Shown here one piece after another: positions 15,928 to 24,545 of a stretch of DNA of 64,000 bases. The notes under the pieces were generated by a model. That model worked only from the letters and a program-made list of their open reading frames with translations. It was not told the DNA's origin and made no database searches. Location: positions 1-64,000 of the forward strand of contig WRHR01000004.1 in assembly GCA_009783145.1 (NCBI GenBank), written 5' to 3'. The position numbers and the translations under genes are program-made. The DNA is from Alphaproteobacteria bacterium (GTDB lineage Bacteria; Pseudomonadota; Alphaproteobacteria; Rs-D84). Every line of letters begins with the position of its first letter. The first letter of the stretch is position 1.

Positions 15928-17763
15928 CTAATTCTTTAAAATCTCTTTCATAGTTTCCGCTGCTGCGCGCGCCGCCGGGCCGCTGCTTCCGGAATGCTCC
16001 GTAATGATCGCGATGGAGTATTTCGGATTATCGATCGGGGCAAGTCCCACGAAAAGCCCGTGGTTGCGCTGTTCCCATATCAGCTGCTCGTTAGTCTTGA
16101 CCCCGCTTTGGCGCTCTTCCATGCTGATTCTGCGCACCTGGCTGGTTCCGGTCTTTCCGCCCATGCGCGCGCCCTTTACATTAATCGCCGCGCCGTATGC
16201 GGTTCCTCCTTCCTGCGTTACTTTCGCCAGACCGTTCATTACTAATTTGATATTTTCCGGATTCAGTCCAAGCGGTTCAAATCCATTTTCCATTTGCGAC
16301 CCACCCACAAAAATCTCCGATTTTTGCGGGGCCCGGGATTTTCCATTTGCCATTACTAATCTCGGCACAACCGCCCTATTGGTCGCGGCCCTCGCGCCCA
16401 TCACCGCAAGCTGCAGGCAGTTCGTCAGAATATACCCCTGCCCGATGCCGGAGATTATCGTATCGCCGTGCATCCAGGACCCGCGTATATTGCGCTGCTT
16501 CCATTCGCGGTCCGGTATTACTCCGGGCATCTCCCGGGGCAGCAAGTCAAGCAGCTTTTGCCCCAGACCCAGCTTTTCTGCCATGGACTTAATCGGGTTA
16601 ATCCCGATTCGCAGCGCGATTTGATAGAAATAAATATCGCAGCTTTTCTGCAATGCGGACTCCATGTTCATCCAGCCATGCCCGTGCTTTTCCCAGCAGT
16701 GGTAAAGATGCTTGCCGTATTCCCAACTGCCTTCGCAATAGATTCTTTCGTTTGGCGTGACCGCGCCGGATTCCAGCGCCGCCAGCGCCACGACGATTTT
16801 GAAGGTGGATCCCGGCGGATACAGGCCTTCTATCGCTTTATTCATAAATGGCTTCAGCTTGTTCCGGCGCAGCTCGTCCATATATTCCGTCCCGCCCAAA
16901 GTCCTGAACAAATTCGGGTCGAACGTCGGCGCGGACGCAAGTCCGATAATATTCCCGGTACGGGCATCCAGCGCCACGCCGCATCCCGAGCCGTGCACAG
17001 CCAGCGCGTCTTCCATTTTCTTTTGAACGTTTTCGCGCAAAGTGGTCTGCAGGTTGTGGCCCGGGGTGGCCGAAATTCTGTTTTCGACGTCGCCACCAAT
17101 TATGCGCCCCATCGCGTCGGTTTGGGTGATTATACGGCCCGGCGTGCCGGAAAGCTGCGCGTCGAAAACTTTTTCCAATCCCGCCTGCCCCACCATCAGG
17201 AACGGCGAATTAGCGGCGACGCGCTGGTTCGTGCGCGATTCTTCCAATGTTCCCACATAGCCCACGGCATGCGCCGCCAGCGCGGTTCCCGGATATTTGC
17301 GCAGCAAGCCCGGCTCCAGATACAGTCCCGGCATATCCAAAGATTTCAGCGCCGCCAACTGGCTCCATTTTATATTCTCGGCGATAATCGTCGGTTGGAA
17401 TTTGCGCTGGCGCTCAAGGCGCGCGCGGATTCGCGCCAAGTCCTTTGCGCCCAGTTTCAATTCCTTTTCTACCGCAGCCAATACGGCGTCCAAGTCGTCG
17501 CATTCGTCCGGAACTACGAACGCGCGATATACGGCTTCGTCCTTTGCAAGCGTAGAGCCGTCCGCGGCCAGTATTTTTCCGCGTTCGGGCGGCTCTATGA
17601 TAATGCGCGCGGAGTTGTTTTGGGACAGGCGCTTGTACTTCTTATGCTCGAATAACTGCAACTGCAACATGCGCAGGATAAGCGCACCCGTCAGAAGCGC
17701 GCCGCCCGTCAGGAACAAAGCGCTGCGTCTGTCGAAAGTAGCGGCTATTTCCTTGTCCAGCAT
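15928..17763 (-). CDS. mrdA: Penicillin-binding protein 2, elongasome transpeptidase
   Basis: A 611-residue class B PBP that cross-links peptidoglycan with RodA. It has an N-terminal membrane anchor (about 14-34), the pedestal domain, and the transpeptidase motifs SxxK (S319-TFK), SCD (374-376) and KTGT (537-540). The gene overlaps mreD by 19 bases and ends seven bases before rodA, so the run is one operon. Confidence 0.95.
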   Translation of the reverse strand: MLDKEIAATFDRRSALFLTGGALLTGALILRMLQLQLFEHKKYKRLSQNNSARIIIEPPERGKILAADGSTLAKDEAVYRAFVVPDECDDLDAVLAAVEKELKLGAKDLARIRARLERQRKFQPTIIAENIKWSQLAALKSLDMPGLYLEPGLLRKYPGTALAAHAVGYVGTLEESRTNQRVAANSPFLMVGQAGLEKVFDAQLSGTPGRIITQTDAMGRIIGGDVENRISATPGHNLQTTLRENVQKKMEDALAVHGSGCGVALDARTGNIIGLASAPTFDPNLFRTLGGTEYMDELRRNKLKPFMNKAIEGLYPPGSTFKIVVALAALESGAVTPNERIYCEGSWEYGKHLYHCWEKHGHGWMNMESALQKSCDIYFYQIALRIGINPIKSMAEKLGLGQKLLDLLPREMPGVIPDREWKQRNIRGSWMHGDTIISGIGQGYILTNCLQLAVMGARAATNRAVVPRLVMANGKSRAPQKSEIFVGGSQMENGFEPLGLNPENIKLVMNGLAKVTQEGGTAYGAAINVKGARMGGKTGTSQVRRISMEERQSGVKTNEQLIWEQRNHGLFVGLAPIDNPKYSIAIITEHSGSSGPAARAAAETMKEILKN

Positions 17764-18212
17764 GTTATTTTCTCAAAAAGGTATGTTATCGGCATATATG
17801 CGGCCGCAGTCAGCGCGAACATCCGCACAGTGGTCCACAGCGGCAGTAATGACATTGTTTCAAAGACGGACCATAAGCCCAGGATTAATAATCCCGCGCC
17901 CGCAAAAGCCATGAACAGATAAATTCCGCGCATGCGCTGCGTCGCCGGGTTTATGTAGTTTTGCAAGTCCAGCGCCGCATAAAATAGGCAGAATAACGCG
18001 GTCCAGAAAAGCATGATGTCAAAGTTGCGGTCCAGCAGAAAGCAACCTATAAGGGCCATCGGCAGAAATCCGCCGCGCGCACGGATGATTCCGTAATAAA
18101 AAATCGGTACAAGCGCCAAAATCCCATTCGGGTTTAAGGTTTGCGCAGCCAAGCGCCACAAAAACAATGTGGCGAAAAAAGGCAGCAGAATATCTATATA
18201 TTTTTTTATCAT
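17745..18212 (-). CDS. mreD: Rod shape-determining protein MreD
   Basis: A 155-residue protein with about five transmembrane helices and almost no soluble part, of typical MreD length. The sequence is poorly conserved, as usual for MreD; the assignment rests on the position between mreC (four bases upstream) and mrdA (19-base overlap). Confidence 0.8.
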   Translation of the reverse strand: MIKKYIDILLPFFATLFLWRLAAQTLNPNGILALVPIFYYGIIRARGGFLPMALIGCFLLDRNFDIMLFWTALFCLFYAALDLQNYINPATQRMRGIYLFMAFAGAGLLILGLWSVFETMSLLPLWTTVRMFALTAAAYMPITYLFEKITCWTRK

Positions 18213-18216
18213 TTAA

Positions 18217-19032
18217 TTATTTATATATCAGAACCACGGCGTCGGACATTGTTTTCGCGCCCGCCTCTACGGTCGCGGACTTGCCACTCGACGCATCCTT
18301 TATCCGCCCTATGGGAATCCCGTCGGGCAGATTTCCCCCGACGCTGCTGGTCAGCAGCATTATGCCGTTTGTCGGCGAGAATTCTTGATCGCTGAACATC
18401 TCGAATACCGGGTCGGCATTTCCGCGGCCGCGCAGAAAGCCCAGAACATCGGACCCGGCGACGCGGACGGGAGTATTGGCGCCGACGTCCGTGACGCCGC
18501 GGACATGCGCGTATTCGACGCCGGTCTGTGTAACGACGCCCGCAAGATATCCGTTTTTAGAAATAACCGCCTGGCCCGTTGCCACTGCGGAATTTTCGCC
18601 CTTGTCCAAGATAAAGGTATGGCTGGAAAACGCGGAATTTTCAAAAACTATGCGCGCCATGACGGACTTTTTAGGCAGCAAACGAACCATATCCAGCGCT
18701 TGCTCCAGCCGCTGGTTTTCGCCCAAGAGAGCCATGCATTCGGTCTGCGCCGCGATCAGTGCGTCCAGCTTCATGCGCAGCTCGGCATTTTCGCGGCGGA
18801 CATTGGCGCGCTCAGAGATATTTCTGCCAAGCGTTCCCAGCGCGCGCACGGGCCATGTAATTCCGTTGCCAACTAATCTCGCCGCCGGCACGACCACGCC
18901 CGACATCGCGTTCATGATTTTATAATCCGGCTTGTCCAGCAGAATATACAGGAAAAACACGGGCAAGAGCATCGCGGCAATGCCCGCTCTGACCGCTTTT
19001 GCAACTTTTAAAGAAGCCGTTTTCGCATCCAT
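18217..19032 (-). CDS. mreC: Rod shape-determining protein MreC
   Basis: A 271-residue bitopic protein: N-terminal transmembrane helix, a coiled coil (NVRRENAELRMKLDALIA) and the two-barrel periplasmic domain (FILDKGENSAVATGQAVISKNG, RGNADPVFEMF). It connects MreB filaments to PBP2 and RodA. ATG at 19032 is preferred over a TTG seven codons upstream; there is no clear Shine-Dalgarno. mreB is not here but at 56721-57770. Confidence 0.92.
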   Translation of the reverse strand: MDAKTASLKVAKAVRAGIAAMLLPVFFLYILLDKPDYKIMNAMSGVVVPAARLVGNGITWPVRALGTLGRNISERANVRRENAELRMKLDALIAAQTECMALLGENQRLEQALDMVRLLPKKSVMARIVFENSAFSSHTFILDKGENSAVATGQAVISKNGYLAGVVTQTGVEYAHVRGVTDVGANTPVRVAGSDVLGFLRGRGNADPVFEMFSDQEFSPTNGIMLLTSSVGGNLPDGIPIGRIKDASSGKSATVEAGAKTMSDAVVLIYK

Positions 19033-19159
19033 CGCGCCGAGTTTAGCACGCAAAATCCGATTTTCTACAAATTTCTTGCTTTTTCGTATTTTTCTGCCAA
19101 AATGATGGCACCATTACGGCGAAAGGCATGCCAAAATGGAACTAAACAGGAGACTGAAA

Positions 19160-19363
19160 ATGCCAAAAATGAAAACCAAATCGTACCTTAAAAAGCGTGC
19201 GAGTATGACCGCGACCGGCAAAGTCCGCGTTGCCAGAAACAGCCACAAGAAACTGCTGCGCAAGAAATCCGCCCGGGCCAACAACCAGGGTACTAAAGCG
19301 CAATATCTGAACGATAACATGGTGCCTCAGGCGAAAATCCTGGCGCCGTACGGCTTGAAGTAA
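19160..19363 (+). CDS. rpmI: Ribosomal protein bL35
   Basis: A 67-residue basic protein matching bL35 (MPKMKTKSYLKKRAS, GKVRVARNSHKKLLRKKSARA). AGGAG precedes the ATG at 19160. It starts the run rpmI-rplT-pheS-pheT; infC, its usual first partner, lies far away at 60526. Confidence 0.95.
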   Translation: MPKMKTKSYLKKRASMTATGKVRVARNSHKKLLRKKSARANNQGTKAQYLNDNMVPQAKILAPYGLK

Positions 19364-19375
19364 AAGGGGGCTGAC

Positions 19376-19744
19376 ATGGCAAGAGTAAAACGCGGGACAA
19401 CCGTTAAGCAAAAACACAATAAAATTCTGGCGCGCGCCAAGGGTTACCTTGGGCGGCATAGCACCACTTACCGCGCAGCGCGCGAAAAGACCGAGAAAGC
19501 GGGCCAATACGCCTATCGCGACCGCAAGGCGCGCAAGCGCGATTTCCGGTCCTTGTGGATAATCCGCATCAATGCTGCGGTGCGTCCCTTGGGACTGACT
19601 TATTCCAAGTTCATGAACGGTTTGAAAAAAGCCGGGATAGATATGGATCGCAAAGTCCTGGCGGAAATGGCATATGCCGGCGACGCAGGCTTTGAAAAGC
19701 TGGTGGAACAAGCGAAACGATTTATTCCAACGGATAAAAAATAA
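19376..19744 (+). CDS. rplT: Ribosomal protein bL20
   Basis: A 122-residue protein with the bL20 pattern [26 protein letters not shown] and [20 protein letters not shown]. bL20 is an early assembly protein of the 50S subunit and, in other bacteria, represses its own operon. AAAGGGGG lies before the ATG; rpmI ends 12 bases upstream. Confidence 0.96.
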   Translation: MARVKRGTTVKQKHNKILARAKGYLGRHSTTYRAAREKTEKAGQYAYRDRKARKRDFRSLWIIRINAAVRPLGLTYSKFMNGLKKAGIDMDRKVLAEMAYAGDAGFEKLVEQAKRFIPTDKK

Positions 19745-19775
19745 TTCGGTGGAGTTCTTTTGCGCATTATGCAAC

Positions 19776-19803
19776 AATAACCGCCGAGAGGCGGTTATTT
19801 TTT
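19776..19803 (+). terminator. Intrinsic terminator between rplT and pheS
   Basis: A 10-bp perfect stem (19776-19785 with 19790-19799), GAGA loop and T-run to 19803. It can partly separate pheS-pheT from the ribosomal protein genes. Confidence 0.8.
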
Positions 19804-19869
19804 ATTTACGATTTACGAATTACGATTTATGGGGAATAAAATCGTAATTCGTAAATCTCAAATCGTAAA
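19804..19869. repeat. Inverted pair of 7-bp arrays before pheS
   Basis: Words of type atttacg, then a loop tggggaat, then the complementary aaatcgt-type arm. The right arm ends 11 bases before the pheS ATG. Confidence 0.85.
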
Positions 19870-19879
19870 TGGATTGAAA

Positions 19880-20863
19880 ATGAATGAATTATTGCAAGAA
19901 CTAAGCTCTGCTAAGACCCCGCAGGATTTGGATAATATAAAATCCAAATGGCTGGGGAAAAAGAGCGATTTAAAAGCGCAAATGGATGGATTGCGAGATT
20001 TGCCGGCGGACGTGCGCGCCGCGAAGGGCGCGGAAATCAATAAGCTTCGCGCGGCATATGAAGAAGCGATTGAAAACGCAAAGCGCGAAATGCAGGCGCG
20101 CGCGATTAATGAAAAGCTGGCCAATGACAACTTTGATATGACTCTGCCCGGCGGCGGCATTCGCTCCGGCGCGCTGCACCCGGTGAGCGCGATAGAGGAA
20201 AAATGCATCGCGGCCATGCGGCGCCTGGGCTTTGTTGTCGCAACCGGGCCGGAGATCGAGCTGCCCGAATACAATTTTGATTTGCTGGATATTCCCGAGC
20301 ATCATCCCGCCCGCGATTTACAGGATACTTTCTGGGTAGAGAAAGATAAAAAGCTTTTGCGCACGCATACCACCAGTGTTCAGTCGCGGTATATGATGTC
20401 GCTGAAGGGGGACGAATCAAAGCTGCCCGTTCGCATAGTGTCGCCTGGCCGCGTGTATCGCAACGAAGCCGTTGATGCGTCGCATCTGGCGGTCTTTCAT
20501 CAGTTCGAAGGCCTTATGGTCGGACATAATATAAAGCTGTCGGAATTGAAGGGCGTAATGGAATTCATCTTGCGCGAAATTTACGGCGAATCAGTAAAAA
20601 TAAGGTTCAAGCCGAAATTTTATCCCTATACGGAACCAAGCATCGGGGCGGATATCGATGTCGGCGATGGCTGGAAGACCATTGTCGGCGCGGGAATGGT
20701 TTCGCCCCAGGTTTTGCGCAACTTCGGATTTGATCCAAAACGCGTCAGCGGGCTTGCGTTCGGGTTCGGGACATCGCGCCTAGCAGGAGAATTCACAGGC
20801 GCAACGATGCGAGAGCTGTACGGAATGGATTTAAGAGTGTTCAAAAAATTGGCAGGAGAATAA
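19880..20863 (+). CDS. pheS: Phenylalanyl-tRNA synthetase alpha subunit
   Basis: A 327-residue class II synthetase alpha subunit. It has the N-terminal coiled coil, motif 2 (FHQFEGLMVGHNI after VYRNEAVDASH) and motif 3 (GFGTSRLA). ATG at 19880 gives the normal start MNELLQELSS; the longer open frame upstream is only repeat DNA. It pairs with pheT downstream to charge tRNA-Phe. GPEIELPEYNFDLLDIPEHHPAR is the conserved entry to the catalytic core. Confidence 0.95.
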   Translation: MNELLQELSSAKTPQDLDNIKSKWLGKKSDLKAQMDGLRDLPADVRAAKGAEINKLRAAYEEAIENAKREMQARAINEKLANDNFDMTLPGGGIRSGALHPVSAIEEKCIAAMRRLGFVVATGPEIELPEYNFDLLDIPEHHPARDLQDTFWVEKDKKLLRTHTTSVQSRYMMSLKGDESKLPVRIVSPGRVYRNEAVDASHLAVFHQFEGLMVGHNIKLSELKGVMEFILREIYGESVKIRFKPKFYPYTEPSIGADIDVGDGWKTIVGAGMVSPQVLRNFGFDPKRVSGLAFGFGTSRLAGEFTGATMRELYGMDLRVFKKLAGE

Positions 20864-20870
20864 TTTATTT

Positions 20871-20988
20871 AACTGGATTGCCGCGTCGCCCTTTGGGCTC
20901 CTCGCAATGACAATAAAGAGTTTATTCGGGGCACATATCCTAAAACAAACACCGAATTGTCATTGCGAGCGTAGTGAAGCAATCCAGT
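20871..20988. repeat. Inverted repeat of the ATTGCGAG type between pheS and pheT
   Basis: actggattgc ... ctcgcaatgacaa (20871-20913) faces ttgtcattgcgagc ... gcaatccagt (20957-20988). Similar ATTGCGAG palindromes are, from memory, scattered in many bacterial genomes. Confidence 0.8.
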
Positions 20989-21004
20989 AAGAAAGGTGAT
21001 TAAA

Positions 21005-22936
21005 ATGAAGTTCAGCAAAAAAATCTTGGAAACATTCGTAAAACTTCCAAAAAATTGGCAAGATTTGATGGAAGATGTCGGCTTGGAAATTAAATCTCTG
21101 GATGGCGATATTATGAATTTGGAGCTGCTTGCGAATCGCGGCGACCATTACTGCTATATGGGTCTTGCGCGCGAAATCCACGGCCGCGCCGCTGCGAAAA
21201 TGATAGAGTTCCCGTCCATTGCGCTGGAATCGGCTCCGGCAAAAATCTTCTCTATAGATACGGACAAGTGCATTGCGTTTTCTTTTACGCCTTATGAAAT
21301 CTCGCATTTAAAGCCGAACAATAAATACGACTATATGCTGGAAGCCAGTGGTGTGAATGTAATCCACCCGGCGATTGATATTACTAATGTAGTGATGCTG
21401 GAGCTGGGCCAGCCCGCGCACATCTATGACGCTGATAAAATCAAAGGCCGGGTCCATATCCGCGAGACCAAGAAAGGCGAAAAGGCCGCCCTGCTCTTTC
21501 ATGAAGGCATGACGGAATTGCCCGCGGGCACTTGCGTGATTGCGGACGAAGAAAAAATCCTTTGCGTCGGCGGCGTAATCGGCTGCCATGCGGCCGAGGT
21601 CGATAAAGACACGAAAAATATTCTGTTCGAAACCGCGTTATTCGACCCGGTGGCGATTCGCAAGACTGCGAAAGCGCTGGGGCTTTCGACAATCGCCAGC
21701 CAGCGGTTCGAGCGCGGCGGAGATATCGCGGCCGTATGTGCCGGGGCCTCGCGCGCGGCGCGCCTTTACGCCGACATCGGCGCAAAACGCAGTGGAGATT
21801 TTCAATTTGCGCGCACTGCTACGATTGAGAAACAATATATCGAGCTGTCCGGCGATTATGCGCGGAGCGAGCTTGAAATAAACATTTCTGATGAAGAAAT
21901 AAAAGAAAGATTGGCAAGGTATGGATTCAACCTCCTACCTCCTACTTCCTACCTCATACCTACCTGGCGCGTATGGGATATAAAAGGCGAGCCGGCGGAT
22001 TTGATTGAAGAGCTATGCCGGTCAATTGGATATAACGCGCTGCCGTCGAAATTGCCGCCGGTGGAAATCGGCGCGGCGCCGACCGCGGCCGAGGTGCGCA
22101 AGGCAGAAATAGACTCTTATCTCGTGCATAATGGATTCTATGAAGTCTTTACGGATAATTTATATTCGCCGAAGCATGCGGCGCTGTCGCCAGTTAAAGA
22201 ACACATTGCGCTGGAGAATTCCATAGAGGGCGGATATGCGTTCATGAAAAACAATCCGATCGTCCAAGCGGTCGAGCTGATAGAAAAAAACCTGCGCGTA
22301 AAAAATCGCGAAATTCGCGCATACGAATGGGGCAAGATTTTCAAAGGCGAATATGAAATTGAAATCCTATGGGGCGTTATGAATGGCGTCGGGGCTTCTG
22401 TGCTGGACGCAAAAGGGCTGATTCAGAATCTCGCGAGCGATTTAGGCCTGGATGTTAAATTGGAATATGGCGATTTCGCGGACAGCCGCAAGGTTTCTGA
22501 ATGGGAATTGCTGCATCCGAAACGGCGCGGGCGCTTGTCTTGCAATGGACGTGGAATTTGCGTATTCGGCGAGGTTCATCCCAATCTGCTGGCGGAGTTT
22601 GATATAAAAAACGACACTCCTGTATTTTTCAGCTTCGATACCAAGGCATTGCTGAACGCGCCGGCGCGTAAAATTAAATATGAATCACCAAGCGCGATAA
22701 TCCCCAGCCAACGCGATATTGCGGTTGCGGTGCCTTATGGGCGCAATGCTGGCGATGTGGCGGAATTTATAAAGAAAAAATATCCGCAGGTCGCAATTGT
22801 GGAAATTACAGATGTCTATGACAAGCCGAAAGAAAGCATGCGCAATATCACATTCACTTTGACATTCGCTGGCGAGCATAGTGCGGATGATTTGAATAAG
22901 CTTATTTTGGAGATTATGGAAAGTTATAAAGGATAA
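21005..22936 (+). CDS. pheT: Phenylalanyl-tRNA synthetase beta subunit, lacking the N-terminal tRNA-binding domain
   Basis: A 643-residue beta subunit, against about 800 in most bacteria. After a short start (MKFSKKILETF) it reaches ANRGDHYCYMGLAREIHG by residue 42, so the EMAP/OB tRNA-binding domain (usually residues 40-150) is missing. The B3/B4 editing region, B5 and the C-terminal anticodon-binding FDX-ACB domain (IPSQRDIAVAVPYGRN ...) are present. Residues about 309-319 (LLPPTSYLIP) come from a 7-bp array. AAAGGTG precedes ATG at 21005. The final codons and stop are part of another array. Confidence 0.93.
   Translation: MKFSKKILETFVKLPKNWQDLMEDVGLEIKSLDGDIMNLELLANRGDHYCYMGLAREIHGRAAAKMIEFPSIALESAPAKIFSIDTDKCIAFSFTPYEISHLKPNNKYDYMLEASGVNVIHPAIDITNVVMLELGQPAHIYDADKIKGRVHIRETKKGEKAALLFHEGMTELPAGTCVIADEEKILCVGGVIGCHAAEVDKDTKNILFETALFDPVAIRKTAKALGLSTIASQRFERGGDIAAVCAGASRAARLYADIGAKRSGDFQFARTATIEKQYIELSGDYARSELEINISDEEIKERLARYGFNLLPPTSYLIPTWRVWDIKGEPADLIEELCRSIGYNALPSKLPPVEIGAAPTAAEVRKAEIDSYLVHNGFYEVFTDNLYSPKHAALSPVKEHIALENSIEGGYAFMKNNPIVQAVELIEKNLRVKNREIRAYEWGKIFKGEYEIEILWGVMNGVGASVLDAKGLIQNLASDLGLDVKLEYGDFADSRKVSEWELLHPKRRGRLSCNGRGICVFGEVHPNLLAEFDIKNDTPVFFSFDTKALLNAPARKIKYESPSAIIPSQRDIAVAVPYGRNAGDVAEFIKKKYPQVAIVEITDVYDKPKESMRNITFTLTFAGEHSADDLNKLILEIMESYKG
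21931..21963. repeat. 7-bp tandem array inside pheT (tcctacc type)
   Basis: Four copies plus a partial copy, in frame. Confidence 0.9.
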
Positions 22937-22969
22937 GATTTATAACTTATCCTTTATAACTTATAACTT
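22922..22969. repeat. Inverted pair of 7-bp arrays at the pheT-nth junction
   Basis: ttataac-type words on both sides. It contains the pheT stop codon and reaches the nth stop. Confidence 0.85.
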
Positions 22970-23611
22970 GGGACACCACGGGGCAACCGGGCAATTCGCG
23001 CAGTCCGGACGCAGGGCCTTGCAGGTATATCTCCCATGCAGCACCATCACATGATTCACCATGCCGTGATATTCTTTGGGGATTAGTTCCAGCAATGCGG
23101 CCTCTACCTTTTCCGGAGTATTGCATTCTGCGCCTACCCACCCATATCGGTGCGCATTGCGGAAAACATGGGTATCCACGCCTATAAAGGGCGCGCCCCA
23201 CAACACATTCATAATTACATTTGCGGTCTTTTGCCCAACCCCGGGCAGTTTCATCAATGCATCGCGGGAATGGTATTTTTGTGGGAAGCGCCAATAATTC
23301 CCCCCTCCAAGGGAGGGGGCAATTAGTGCCGCCGCCAAGCCAAGAATGCTTTTCGCCTTGTTGTTAAAAAATGAAATGACTTTGATGTGTTCTTTCAGAC
23401 CTTCATCACCCAGTCGTAACATTTTTTCCGGCGTGTCTGCAACGGCAAATAAAGCGGGAGTTACCTCATTGACTTTCTTATCCGTTGCCTGCGCCGATAG
23501 AATCACTGCAACCGTGAGAGCAAATTCATTGGTGTGATACAGCTCCGTCCGGATATCCATATCAATGGTCGGCGGGACTTTTGTGAAATAAATATCGGGC
23601 GTAAGAGTCAT
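22961..23611 (-). CDS. nth: Endonuclease III
   Basis: A 216-residue DNA glycosylase/AP lyase for oxidised pyrimidines. It has the helix-hairpin-helix with catalytic lysine (LPGVGQKTANV), the catalytic aspartate (VDTHVFR) and a C-terminal 4Fe-4S cluster (C-x6-C-x2-C-x5-C in CKALRPDCANCPVAPWC). An extra PSLGGG segment before the HhH is encoded by a GC palindrome at 23296-23324. The start overlaps the stop of the upstream gene by four bases. Confidence 0.94.
   Translation of the reverse strand: MTLTPDIYFTKVPPTIDMDIRTELYHTNEFALTVAVILSAQATDKKVNEVTPALFAVADTPEKMLRLGDEGLKEHIKVISFFNNKAKSILGLAAALIAPSLGGGNYWRFPQKYHSRDALMKLPGVGQKTANVIMNVLWGAPFIGVDTHVFRNAHRYGWVGAECNTPEKVEAALLELIPKEYHGMVNHVMVLHGRYTCKALRPDCANCPVAPWCPKL
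23296..23324. repeat. Palindrome inside nth (ccccctccaagggaggggg)
   Basis: A near-perfect palindrome in frame in nth, upstream of the HhH motif. Confidence 0.75.
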
Positions 23612-24051
23612 TCCACTTTTCCCGCGAGTTTTTCAAAATTATTGCCCGTGTAAAACTTAAAACTTTCCGGCACGAATTCCAGCACCGAAAAATCCCCGCC
23701 ATCGCGCCCGTCCGGATAATACATCAGCAAGCCGTCATTCCATATCGCATGGCGTGTTTCATCGTCCAAGACTTCGTAAATCTTTCCCGCCAGCATCATT
23801 CCAGACCAATCCGCGCCGTGCGTATACAGCGTTGCGGTTGGGTTTGCGCGGATTTGCTTTATCTTATCCGTGTGAGTATTGGTAATAAATATCATACGGT
23901 CATGCTTTTTGAAATATTCCACCAAAGGCGGCGCGATATTTTCATTGCGCATATTAATCAGTGCGCGGGTTTCGGGTTGCGAACCATTCATTGTTGTCAG
24001 AATCACAACGGTCTGCGCATCAAAGAATTTTAATACTTCGGACTTCTTCAT
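23608..24051 (-). CDS. Pyridoxamine 5'-phosphate oxidase-like (stress protein 26 type) protein
   Basis: A 147-residue split-barrel flavin-binding-fold protein: VVILTTMNGSQPETRALINM, DRMIFITNTHTDKIKQIRANPTA and FKFYTGNNFEKLAGK are typical of the general stress protein 26 group of the PNPOx family. Its substrate is not known. The ATG at 24051 follows AAGGGA. It is coupled to nth by a four-base overlap, an unusual partnership. Confidence 0.75.
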   Translation of the reverse strand: MKKSEVLKFFDAQTVVILTTMNGSQPETRALINMRNENIAPPLVEYFKKHDRMIFITNTHTDKIKQIRANPTATLYTHGADWSGMMLAGKIYEVLDDETRHAIWNDGLLMYYPDGRDGGDFSVLEFVPESFKFYTGNNFEKLAGKVE

Positions 24052-24065
24052 GGTTAATCCCTTGG

Positions 24066-24532
24066 TTATAATTTGTAATTCAAAGTTGTGTTTTTGGTCG
24101 AGAATCCCCATTTCTCATAAGCCGCGATCGCGCCCTTGTTTTTCGCCGAAGCCGTTACCCTGATGTCGGTTATGTTCTTATCATGGCACTCTTTTACAAA
24201 AGCATCGAAGAACATTTTGCCAATCCCTTGGCCGCGATATGATTCCATTATAAACATATTATCCAGCTCTGCAAGATAGCCCTTGGTTATATTAATCCGA
24301 AAACCTATTGTTGCGGCAAAATAACCGACCGTACCCCCCCTGCATCTTTTGCAATCAGAACGAAATGGTTTTCAATCATGTCCTTGAAATACGCGGCACC
24401 TTCCTCGGTCAGAGGCCATTCGGGAACCAAATCCGGATCGTAATTCGCAAGTTCTAATTCAAACAACTGATTGTTCAGGTTTTGAATATCCTGCAAATCT
24501 TGCAAAGTAGCTTTTTGAATGGCGATTGACAT
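24066..24532 (-). pseudogene. GNAT acetyltransferase, frameshifted in a G7 tract
   Basis: The N-terminal part (MSIAIQKATLQDLQDIQNLN ... NHFVLIAKDAGG) and the C-terminal part (MFIMESYRGQGIGKMFFDAFVKEC ... AAYEKWGFSTKNTTLNYKL) of one N-acetyltransferase lie in different frames. The break coincides with seven C's at 24334-24340 (G's on the coding strand). One extra G (or two fewer) joins the halves into a continuous GNAT with the acetyl-CoA loop RGQGIG. It may be a pseudogene, a phase-variable gene or a sequencing error. AAAGG precedes the ATG. Confidence 0.8.
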
Positions 24533-24545
24533 TTTTATGCCTTTG

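Noticed and set aside
16468-17655. A 395-codon plus-strand frame opposite mrdA
   Set aside because: Antisense to a clear penicillin-binding protein; composition is that of a shadow frame (many Arg, Gln, His).
19750-19803. Phe-rich leader peptide and attenuator for pheS
   Set aside because: A terminator exists, but the only candidate frame has two Phe codons after a GTG without Shine-Dalgarno and no stop before the terminator; the well-placed short frame has none.
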